Below are positions 11,501-23,500 of a stretch of 64,000 nucleotides of DNA, piece by piece. The translations under genes and the position numbers were made by a program. Each line of letters starts with the position of its first letter. Within the stretch, counting starts at the first letter, position 1. The notes below the pieces were generated by a model. That model was given only the letters and a program-made list of their open reading frames with translations, was not told the DNA's origin and ran no database searches. The DNA comes from Nematostella vectensis (taxonomy: Eukaryota > Cnidaria > Anthozoa > Actiniaria > Edwardsiidae), in contig NC_064038.1 of assembly GCF_932526225.1 (NCBI RefSeq), positions 7,687,070 through 7,751,069 of the forward strand. The letters are read 5' to 3'.

Positions 11501-14500
11501 TCATTTTTGCACATTTCGCCATGTAGCTTGCCACATGCTGATACATGGTATTGCTTGCTACAAAAGAGAAAGAGTCTTAAACCAGAAACTGATATAACTT
11601 TTGCAAAGTACATTTGTGATGTTATTCATTTGTCCCCAAGCCCCCATGGTGGGAACAAGTCAGAAAAAAAAAAATATTAATTCCTCCATCCTCCTCAGGA
11701 CAGATTCTTGTTAAAAAATGCTCTAAACCCTCACATTAACCTCACCCTTCCCCAAGACCATGTGGGTGGGGGTTTCAAATGACTAGTGCATAATACTAAT
11801 GCTTATTGTGGTAAGATATGCCTCGTAATGTAATTTTAATGCAAAAAGCAGTTTTCCAACAACTAAATCAACTTCTGCCCCTGGGGATGTTATGCCTCCC
11901 TCTTGAAGATATTGACTACCACTCCTCTTCTCTGTTAGAAGAACAGTTGCAAACATAAATGAGTGCAGTCCAAAATGCTGTTATAAATAATACATTTGTC
12001 CAAGAGCTTTTAGAACTCAGTTAAGGGGAAAAAAACTTAATCAAAAAAATATGCAGCATGGGGAGGTGTACAGCCATAAACCCTCACTCCTCCTGACAAC
12101 CTATAGGCCAGTTATATCCCATCTGTTTTTTATTGGAGTCCTGCCCTCAGGATTTGTTACTTAATCCCACATATAATTTGTTAGCATAGCTGTTCATTAG
12201 TGCAATGGTACTGTTTGCATAAAAAGTGAAGTAAGCAATTTTATTTTTTAATTCCCTGAACAAACAATTACACATGAATGGTTGGCTTGTTATCTTAGAG
12301 AAATCCAGGAACTGAAATTCTGAGTGCTAAACAATGTTTGAATTAATTACATTTTAAATTTATTTTTGTTCAAGTGGATAAATTATTGGACAGTCATAAG
12401 AGGAACAAATATTTATTTCTTCAAGGATTCAAATACTCAAAGCCAGGAAACTGTAAGTCCCAGTATAGCTAAGAAAAATTATTTGATGTAGATGAAAGGG
12501 GCTGTGAAGTTTGAAGTTGATGTGGCCATAATTTACTTAGGCAGATCCATTCAATAGAAAGGGTATGAATTTGAAGTATTCAAAAATGTGTGTCTAGAGG
12601 AGGCTGGGCAGGGGAGGGAGGGGGCATTTTCACAAGAAGACATGGAACTCTATGCCTCTTAAAGCTGCATTGTCACCAGTTTACTCCCAGTCGATTACAT
12701 AACAATCTCAGATGATTTTTAATGGAAAGCACAAAAAATATTTCAAAATTGTAAAAGCAGTGTGTCTATTGGAAGTTTTTTGGAGGATGTGATTGATAAT
12801 TTAGAGTGGATGGCCCGTTAAATAGTGCTGATTCTAATAGATTCTTTTGCCTGAAGTTAACTGGTGACAATGGCGCTTTAATTGGTCATTGATTTTCACT
12901 TAGAGTGAGTTGGACTTATTTACCTTCCCATGGAGCAGGCAGCAAATGCACCCCCCCCCCCCCCCCCCCACAATGGCCTAAAGTCTACTTTTGGTTCTCA
13001 ATAGACAAAACTAAAAAGCAAAAGCTTAGATCACTCTGGTATGTCATTAATCCATAAGTCAGACTTTGTAGCCAAATTTTGACAATAACCATCCCCTCGA
13101 GAAATTGCAAAGGCATAAAAAAATTCCTTTTTGTTCTTTTTGGGGTGGTCAGATTTTTATCAGAAAACTCCCTCCCTTCCCCTTCCTCCAGAAAAATTAG
13201 GTCCACTTTTTTGGGATTTTGCACCCTCCCCCCCCAAGAAAAATCCTAGGTACAGGCCTGGGGCCTTTTTGATATCAGGACGGTTGCTTTGAATCAATAT
13301 ATGTGATCCTCCCTCCCTCCCTCCCCCAAAAATCTATGTTCTAGAATTGTAACCAGTATAAGCTTAGTGAGCTCTCTGCCATAGAGCTATTGCATATGTG
13401 GCTACATGATGATACTGCTTGCTGCTAAGTTCAGTTAAATTTTTTAAGTTAAGTTTTTTTAAGTTATGTGAAGGATTTGTTTAGTTTGCAGGTCGAATAG
13501 ACTTGGGACCAAGGTCATCTTGCATAAAGGGAAAGAAGAAAGGAGACAAGTTTTATTTTGAAGTAAAATCTGAGAATTTCTCCAAGCACATGCTTAGGGC
13601 AAGTAGACAGCTGTTGATATTTATTGGGGAAGGAGGGGGGGGGGGGGGGTAGCAAACAGCTGTCAATATTTATTTGGTGGAGGGGTGCAGAGGGGTGTGT
13701 CCTAAGCAACTTGAGTGACACTCAAAGGCATCAAAAATAGTTTTCATGGGTGGGCATAAAAATTAAGATTTTGGAGTCTCTGGACAATCAGAATTGTTAC
13801 ACTTTAATGCAAAATTTTCTGGTTTCCATACATTCACAATGCACAAAGCTTTTCATTTTTACTAGGCACACATTTATGACCAGGTACGGTGCTACATTTA
13901 ACCACATCTTCTTATTTGATTGCTTGCTTGTGACCAAAGTTTTAAGTCACATTCTGAAAAATCTATGGTTTTGAATGGGACCGTTTATCAGCTTTAAGTC
14001 CAAGTAAGTGTAACTGATTGCATTGGAGTATTTTAAAACCTAAAATTTACATAGAACCAGGAATGCTTTGCAGCCACTGTATAAAAAAATAATGTTTTTT
14101 TTATATATATAGAACGCAATGTTTGCCATCTTGTGTCTCTACATAATCATCCATGCAATAACTACAGTAGGCAAAGTCCAATTGTCCTGTAGTGAAAAGC
14201 TTTATCACATAGGATCTTTTGTGCTCTTGTTGTTAGGTTGCCTTGTTGCTTCTTAGGTTGCCTAGTTACTACTTACACAGAGCATTTTTTAAGCATGAAT
14301 TCTCTGTTTTCAGGTTTCTTCTCAAGCTTTAAGACAGCAGTGGTTATATGCAATAGAGCTTTCATCCAAGGTAGATAGCTTTTTGCACTCAAACACACAT
14401 GAACACACTACACAACATAAATCGTTTAACTGCTACTCTCCAGGAGCATTTTTTGCATCCTAACACTTTCAGGGCTTTCATTAAGTTTCAGAGTAGGTGG

Positions 14501-17500
14501 TGGAGATTGATAAGTAGTGGGTTCAAATTAGTTCAAATAAAACTTAAATCAATTTTTTTTTAAGTAGCTGGCGCTATTAGAGGAAAATAGCTGGCAGTAC
14601 CGCCGGGGCCTAATGAACCCCCTGCGTTTACTTTTCCAGTTGCAGCCGCCGGAGCCTTTCCTTTGTGATACAGGATTACAAGGGGCTGTCCCACCATCAC
14701 CATCTTCCTCATTTGATTCTTCTTTCTCTGAGAGTGAACTATCTTCCCCAGGTGACCTATGAATAATTCATAATTGCACACTCCGAGTTTCAATGTCAAA
14801 ATAATAACAACAACAAAAAGCAATTTATTCAGCACTCACGATTCAGCCGAAAGTTTCTATATCAGAAAGGGCTCGTAGGACATTCTACTTAACTTATTTA
14901 TCATTATCCGCCACAGCCATTCTGTGTTAATTTTGGCGTGAGTATCTAATCATATTTATGGTTGTTAGCATATGGCAAGAGACCATGATGTATATCATGG
15001 TCTCTTGCATATGGGTAACATTAGGAGAAGCTTAAGGGCCTATGGTACTATCTCGTTGCTACGAAACTCCGTTGCTACGAAAGGGAAAACCGCTACATTC
15101 GTTTAAATTGACTAAAATCGCCGCGCGCCTTCCAACTTGATTTTGAGGCCCAGTGGTTAGCACCTTTGACTTGTAAGCAAGCGATCCGGGTTCAATCCCC
15201 AGTCGAGAATTTTTTTAAATTTTTATTCTTCTTCTTTTTTATTTTTTCATCCAGTTCTAATCTTCTTTTTTCTTTTATTTCAAGAGATTAAAATAAACTT
15301 TCCATATTTTGTAGAAGAAAATGCAATTTTTATATGTTTTTCGAGAATAAAAATAGATGGCGAAAAAACAAGATGGCGGCCATTTCCGCGCGAGAAAAAC
15401 ACCTTAACACATTGACCCCTCAACCGGCCTGTACCGGCTTTTGGAAGCACCCACAACCCAAAAAATTCATAAATGCAAACCAAACACAACAAGATGAAGA
15501 TACTCAGGCATCAGTCTAAGGGATAAATGGTCTTGAAGATATGCATCCAACCAAGGTGTTCGCAACTACTCTTAAGCCAAATAATAGCGCTGGTTCTTTG
15601 ACAAATTTCAAATCGAACAAGGAAAGAAAAGCAGAATCCCCTCTCAATAAAACGCTCAAAATACAACACAAGGGAGAGAGATCAGCAAACACAGCTCAAG
15701 ACACAAATAGATACCTTTATTCTGATCCTCCAGGTTCATTTCCATGGCCTCAAAACACAATGTCCACTCCTTGAAGGCTTGTGAAACCACGAAGATGCCT
15801 TTACGGATTGAAAAGCATTCTGGGAGATCCAGGGGGAAAAATCACGAGGGGAGGGCCAGTCAACACTCCTCTCCCCAAAGTCAGATGGTTTTTTATAAGT
15901 CTTTTCACCCTGAAGCCAAACAAATCAATTTCAGCTCATACAGACCCAGAATAGCAGTGTAAACAATTTTGGAATCAATTTGGTTTCAGAAAAGACAGCA
16001 TTTTGGAGAGCTGTGGTGATTCATTAGAAAATTATTTTCTCATCCAGGCAAAGCCAAACAAGAAAAAATCATCATGAATCCACCTTTGCTTGCAAATATC
16101 CATAAGCAAAGCACTCAATTATGCCCCAAAAGACTTCATGATGTCCTGAGACACTCTCCTAATATGCTCATAGCTGTATTTTTTATGAAAAATACAAGCA
16201 ACCATCAACTTGTGCTGGCTTCAGCGCAGCGACGAGGGCTTAAAAGTGGGGACCGCAAAGCACTGTTGAAAAGCTTGGATACCGCTGACTAGGTGCAGCT
16301 GTGTTTGACTTTGACAGGCTGTATAAAACTCAGAATAGGAGGGAGGTATCTGTTTTCAGTCTGTTTTTTTGTGAATTCAACTAAAAAATAACCAGGAGTC
16401 AATGGGTTAATTTTGATTATTTTACAACAATTGTGAATTTCTTTTTCACTCAAACTATTGATATTACCATTCCTAGCAACTCAGCGCATGGGATTTTTGA
16501 TTTTTAAAGAAATGAAAAAGTTATTACCAAATATGTGGTTTTTTGAAGGACATAAAAATTCGGCCCTTCCTCGCGGTTATCAAAGTTTCGCAAATCCGAT
16601 GCGTGAAGTTTTAGAAAATAGTGATGTTAAAATATTTCTGCCAAAAAGTGATGTTAGATTTAAACAGTAGCAGCTTCTCCGACACGTTTTTTTTGTTCTG
16701 AGTCACGTGACCATGGGAGGGGTCAGATGACGTCATCACTTCACATTTATGTCTTAAACACTTATGTTGAAAGTTCCAAGAGATTTGATAAAAAACAGAA
16801 GCTTTTATAAAACAATCAAATTTCCCTAGCAACGGACTCAAAAGATAGTAACATAAGGTCCTTAATGTATTACCACTTAGTAAGGGTTAGATAATGGACG
16901 CGAGTGTTCTATGGGATTTAGGGCAGGAATTAACAAAGATCTGCGAGTGTGCAGCACTTAATGAGTGCCCTAAATTTCATAGAACACGAGCGGACATTAT
17001 CTAACTTTCTTAGAAAATTAACACTGCCACGAGACATTTGGAAATGCTTTCATACTAGATATCACTGGCAAATCAACATCATTAAATGTAAAACAATTAA
17101 AATAATATATTACTGTCGAAGAGGCCGTTGTATGGCTGTCAACAAGTTTTCGACATCATTAGGCAATAGAACGTTTCCCGTTAGCGAGGTTTGAGATGCT
17201 AATGAGCTTTTAGGGCTCAATAATATGCAAATGAGTAGATGAGTGTGATCAGGATTGCAGATTGATATTTTGGCTGAGATTTATCGATTTAAAACTTCCA
17301 GGTTATTGAGTAAAATGAAGGAATTCTTCTTTGTCTTCTTGCCATACTTTTCGTGGTTGCCCATAAACACGTTGATATTACGTTTGAATTTGAAATGTGC
17401 TGTAAAGTGCGAATATAAATATTATTTGTTTTGTCGCTGAAAAGGCGGCCAATTTAAAAGTATCCAAGCTTACGAAAAATCACTTGAGCTATGAACCCTA

Positions 17501-20500
17501 CGATATTTTCACTTGAATTGACTGCCTAGAAGAAAAGGATTAACTGAGGTCTTCAGGTGTTATCTCTTTGCTTCCATCGCTGAGCTATGTTGAAAAATTT
17601 GTAAACACAATTAACATTGTATTTTTGCTTTCTTTTTTTTTCTAGGATGTGAAGCAGTTGAGGATTTTGAATAACAGGGACATTTCAGTGAGGTTTGTAG
17701 TGAGTAATATATTAGTAGTCATCTACTTAGTGATTAGTATTTCCTAAGTTGCAACTTTGTTTTCCTAAGTTGCAACTCAGGGAATACTAAGCACACAGTA
17801 GATAACCACTAATTACTAACTACATTCCCCACTAATTCCCTATTGTTCAATTCCTTCGCCGCTTGACACCTTAATCACTATGGGATTTAGGGGGTTCAAA
17901 TGGAGGGCGCTGATTAGTCGAGTGGCAGTGATCATTTTCTAACCAGGTTTATTTTTTTTTCTATGTACTGTATTTTCCCTGAAAGGGTTCCTGCTATAGT
18001 CCAGTCAATCTATGAAATTTTTATGGCCCAGGTGGAACTTATTGCAATAGAATTTCTCTCAGCGGATTTTGAACAAGTGATACAACCTAGTTAACATACT
18101 AAAAGTCCCCAAAAATCCCTTTAGTGGAACATCTTGAAATATGTGATTTTCCATTTCGGAGCAAAACCACAGGGTACCCGCGTTGTTAAAACGGAATAAA
18201 ATTAAAATACACGTCTCAATCAGTACATTGAAAAGGCCATTGGTCAAAGTTAATTAAAGACAATGTTTGGATATCGAAACAAAGCAAATTGCCCCTGTTT
18301 GATATATATTTTGTCCAATATTTCTGTATTCCAAAAACCACAGGGTACCCGCGCCGAAAACCTTGAAAAAATTGAAAATACAAGTCTAAATCAGAAAATT
18401 TCAAAGGTCATTGGCCAAAAATGATTAAAGACACAATTTTAGTATCGAAATAAAGCAACTTGTCCATGTTTTATTTCTATTTCAAATATTTTCTCCACAA
18501 ATGTATTTCTGCATTCTTCGCACTCGCGTCAGTGACTGAAATTTGTCTAGAAAACAAACTTATATGTGACATCAGCTCAGTAGGTAGCCTATTCAAAATA
18601 CAGCGGTAATCTGGAACATTTTGTAATTTTTGAGGTTTTACACCAGCCTAGAGAAAGCTACTTACACTTCTAATGAAACTGAACGTCTAGCTCTAGCTCG
18701 ATTAGTCCAGAATTGTGACAAGTCTGACCTTTACACTTTCTAAACGCCGCACTACAGTCTAGACCATTCTTCTTGCAGGTTCATCTTCTGGTGCTGCAAT
18801 CCGATTAGCATTTGTATCGCATTATATTTATCAGCGATCCTTGGGGATGGTCCAGTGCGGACAGACTTGCCCCGAACACATGGATCGCTACTAGAAATGG
18901 TGCGGTGCAAATGCACAAATTGGATTGCATTTGCTTTCTTTAGGCTGGGTGTAAAACCTCAAAAAACACAAAAGTGTTACTGATTACTAGAATAGTCTTC
19001 AAAAGCTTTATTAGACAACAAAGATGCCGGACGTACCCCCCCCAAACATACAAATTGTAAATAAAATGAATATAAAAAATAATTGTGGTGGCAGTCACAG
19101 ATCCGTGCGATGGACCATGTACAGGGTAAGTCTACGTTGAAAACATTGGCAAGTAGGGTCTGATAATGATTCTTCAGGAAATATTTATAAGCGCGAGTAG
19201 GCCAGAGGACGTATTGAAATGAGTCAAAGTTACATACTAGATTCTATGGTTTTACAATACGATTGAAATAAGATGCTTGAAACGTAGTTGTTTTGCAAAG
19301 AGCCGTTGATAAAGTTAAGGTTTGGTTCAGGTTACGAGTACGATTATGATTTACAATAGTGACAAAAAGTTGAACATTCAGGTCGGTCATTTCGAAGTTA
19401 CACTAGTTAAAAAAGATTAGGTCTTTCACCTCTTAGTCGTAGACCAAGGGTAGTAGATCGAGTTTTAGAAGTCGCCCTTTACAGCTCAAGTCTCCGATCT
19501 TGGATCTTAGAATTCAACGGGTGGCTCGCCTTTTTACTCTTTTAAGGAGGACTTTTCAAGTCTTACGCTGCTGGGGGACCAGACTTTAGTGGCGAAACAG
19601 CTGCGACTTGACAAGGGACAGGTATAGAGTACGCCTGACCCTGTATCTGTATTTAGGACACATGTCCTCTTGAGCAAACCAAGCATTCTAATGGCCTTGG
19701 ACACCACAAATAGAATGTGGGGGTATGAAAGATTGCTCGATATTGTGCCCCCGAGATCTTTTTCAATGTTGATGCGCTGAAGACTTGTGGCGCCAAGCTG
19801 ATTTTCTTCCGTGAGACTGTCAAGACTTAATTAACACTTGGTAGCGTTAAAATTTATATTTGTTTCGTCGCTCCACTTGTTAGACTTGTCTGGTCATCCT
19901 GAAGAGCTTCACAGTCCTTTATCGAAGAGATTCTTCGGTTTAGCTTTGTGTCGTCTGAGTATATAGCGGTGTGCCTTTGTCTGTGGCGTCGGCTAGATCG
20001 TTGATGTAGGTCCTAAATAGAAGGGGGGCTATTAGGCTTCCTTGAGGGACCCCGGAAGTCACTGGAAGGTGACGAGAGGCCATGCCTTCTATAACAACCC
20101 TAGCTACTAAGTTGCTGTCACATGTAAGTTTGTTTTCTATACAAATTTCAATAACTGACGCGAGGATGCAGAAATATATTTGTGGAGAAAATATTTAAAA
20201 TAGAAATGAAACATGGACAAGTTGCTTTATTTCGATACTAGAATTTGTGTCTTTAGTAATGTTTGTCCAATGACCTTTGAATTTTCTGATTTAGGCTTGA
20301 ATTTTCGAATTTGTTTAGTGTTTTTGACGCGGGTACCCTGTGGTTTTTGGATTACATAAATATTGGAAAAAAGGTATAAAACAGGGGCAATTTGCTTTGT
20401 TTCAATATCCAAACTGGGTAGTAATCAACATTGACCAATCAAATGTACTGATTTAGACGTGTATTTTATTATATTTCCTTTTTACCGACGCGGGTACCCT

Positions 20501-23500
20501 GTGGTTTTGCTCCGAAATGGAAAAATCACAAATTTCAGCATGTTCCACCAAAGGGATTTTTAGGGACTTTTAGTATGTTAACTAGGTTGTATTACTTGTT
20601 CAAAATCCGCTGAGAGAAATTCTATTGCAATTAGTTCCACCTGAAACCACAGATTGACTGGACCACTATGCTACTACTGTACCTCTTACCCTCGTGTTTA
20701 TGATGATTATTTCTTTCCCACAAGGCTTGTCCGGAAGTTTCAGTAATATGTTCAATGACGTAGATCAGCGGATTCTGGTAAACCGCACTGCCCAATTTTC
20801 TTTCGACCAGCATACCAAGAACCCAAGGTTGAGGCGTAGCAGCGCTCCCCCTGGTGCAATGTATCCTATCCAACAACAGAATGTAAGTGTCAACCGAAGT
20901 ATGCACACTGTTTTATTCTGGCCCCCTGGTGCAATGTATCCTATCCAACAACAGAATGTAAGTGTCAACCGAAGTATGCACCCTGTTTTATTCTGGCCCC
21001 CTGGTGCAATGTATCCTATCCAACAACAGAATGTAAGTGTCAACCGAAGTATGCACACTGTTTTATTCTGGCCCCCTGGTGCAATGTATCCTATCCAACA
21101 ACAGAATGTAAGTGTCAACCGAAGTATGCACACTGTTTTATTCTGGCCCCCTGGTGCAATGTATCCTATCCAACAACAGAATGTAAGTGTCAACCGAAGT
21201 ATGCACACTGTTTTATTCTGCCCCCCTGGTGCAATGTATCCTATCCAACAACAGAATGTAAGTGTCAACCGAAGTATGCACACTGTTTTATTCTGGCCCC
21301 CTGGTGCAATGTATCCTATCCAACAACAGAATGTAAGTGTCAACCGAAGTATGCACACTGTTTTATTCTGGCCCCCTGGTGCAATGTATCCTATCCAACA
21401 ACAGAATGTAAGTGTCAACCGAAGTATGCACACTGTTTTATTCTGGCCCCCTGGTGCAATGTATCCTATCCAACAACAGAATGTAAGTGTCAACCGAAGT
21501 ATGCACACTGTTTTATTCTGGCCCCCTGGTGCAATGTATCCTATCCAACAACAGAATGTAAGTGTCAACCGAAGTATGCACACTGTTTTATTCTGGCCCC
21601 TGGTGCAATGTATCCTATCCAACAACAGAATGTAAGTGTCAACCGAAGTATGCACACTGTTTTATTCTGGCCCCCTGGTGCAATGTATCCTATCCAACAA
21701 CAGAATGTAAGTGTCAACCGAAGTATGCACCCTGTTTTATTCTGCCCCCCCCTGGTGCAATGTATCCTATCCAACAACAGAATGTAAGTGTCAACCGAAG
21801 TATGCACACTGTTTTATTCTGGCCCCCTGGTGCAATGTATCCTATCCAACAACAGAATGTAAGTGTCAACCGAAGTATGCACCCTGTTTTATTCTGGCCC
21901 CCTGGTGCAATGTATCCTATCCAACAACAGAATGTAAGTGTCAACCGAAGTATGCACACTGTTTTATTCTGGCCCCCTGGTGCAATGTATCCTATCCAAC
22001 AACAGAATGTAAGTGTCAACCGAAGTATGCACACTGTTTTATTCTGGCCCCCTGGTGCAATGTATCCTATCCAACAACAGAATGTAAGTGTCAACCGAAG
22101 TATGCACACTGTTTTATTCTGCCCCCCTGGTGCAATGTATCCTATCCAACAACAGAATGTAAGTGTCAACCGAAGTATGCACACTGTTTTATTCTGGCCC
22201 CCTGGTGCAATGTATCCTATCCAACAACAGAATGTAAGTGTCAACCGAAGTATGCACACTGTTTTATTCTGGCCCCCTGGTGCAATGTATCCTATCCAAC
22301 AACAGAATGTAAGTGTCAACCGAAGTATGCACCCTGTTTTATTCTGCCCCCCCCTGGTGCAATGTATCCTATCCAACAACAGAATGTAAGTGTCAACCGA
22401 AGTATGCACACTGTTTTATTCTGGCCCCCTGGTGCAATGTATCCTATCCAACAACAGAATGTAAGTGTCAACCGAAGTATGCACACTGTTTTATTCTGGC
22501 CCCCTGGTGCAATGTATCCTATCCAACAACAGAATGTAAGTGTCAACCGAAGTATGCACACTGTTTTATTCTGGCCCCCTGGTGCAATGTATCCTATCCA
22601 ACAACAGAATGTAAGTGTCAACCGAAGTATGCACACTGTTTTATTCTGGCCCCCTGGTGCAATGTATCCTATCCAACAACAGAATGTAAGTGTCAACCGA
22701 AGTATGCACACTGTTTTATTCTGGCCCCCTGGTGCAATGTATCCTATCCAACAACAGAATGTAAGTGTCAATCGAAGTATGCACACTGTTTTATTCTGCC
22801 CCCCTGGTGCAATGTATCCTATCCAACAACAGAATGTAAGTGTCAACCGAAGTATGCACACTGTTTTATTCTGGCTGCTACAGGTTGTAAATAGTTCTTA
22901 CCTCCCTGAGACAGAGTGAAAGAGTCTTGTGTCAGGATTTTTGCGTACTCTTGGGTGGGGAGGGGGGCGGGATTATGGGAGGTTTCCCCTACTGGCATTC
23001 TTTTATTGAACAGAATTAGTGAATTTTGTTTAATGCTTTTTATATTATGGCTTGAAAGATTATTTATCTGTTGTAGTGATTGAATCTGCAACGGAATCTT
23101 CAGCTCTGGAATAGTTAGGGTATAATTCATCAGTAGCAAAATAAGTTCATGAATGTTTATATGTTCTAACCTGACATTTGTTTTGCAGACCAATAGTAGC
23201 CCGCATTCCTCAGTAGTTGATCATGGTGCATTTGCGTCGCCACAGACAAGTCAGGCTAGCCAACCATCTCCCCAGTAAGTCAATTTTTGTGCTATTTCCT
23301 ATGATTGTATTTGGATCCCTGAGGAAGAAGAACATGTGTTGGGAAGGCACACCTGTAATTTCGAAACATGTTAGGAAATTCTACAAACAACACAGCTGTT
23401 GACTGCCCTGCTTATATCCTGCTTACAGATGCAAACAAATAACCCAAAAACATCTCCTGATACTTCACATAGTAATACAAATAGCTCAACAACGATTTTT

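Larger units (their letters stand above)
14752..20724. other. SH2 gene intron 2, dense in transposon remnants
   Basis: Holds a hairpin (14975-15008), a tRNA-like segment (15143-15209), a TTAA-flanked element (15402-16412), two short MITEs (16878-17012, 17695-17830) and a 2.7-kb long-inverted-repeat element with a LINE fragment inside (17995-20680). A candidate alternative exon at 17646-17692 is discussed under rejected items. Confidence 0.7.

Noticed and set aside
14560-14835. 91-aa minus-strand frame with a hydrophobic start
   Set aside because: It overlaps plus-strand SH2 exon 2 antisense, and its composition follows from that exon.
17646-17692. Candidate SH2-gene exon (DVKQLRILNNRDISV) with TTTCTAG acceptor
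   Set aside because: It can join exon 1 in phase 0 and a weaker acceptor at 20744 in phase 2, but the exon at 14640-14751 joins both neighbours with stronger sites (TTTTCCAG, TTTCCCACAAG). Kept only as a possible alternative exon.
20694-22919. Large open frames on both strands (up to about 400 aa) across the 75-bp array
   Set aside because: They arise because the unit length is divisible by three; only the first copy is supported as coding.
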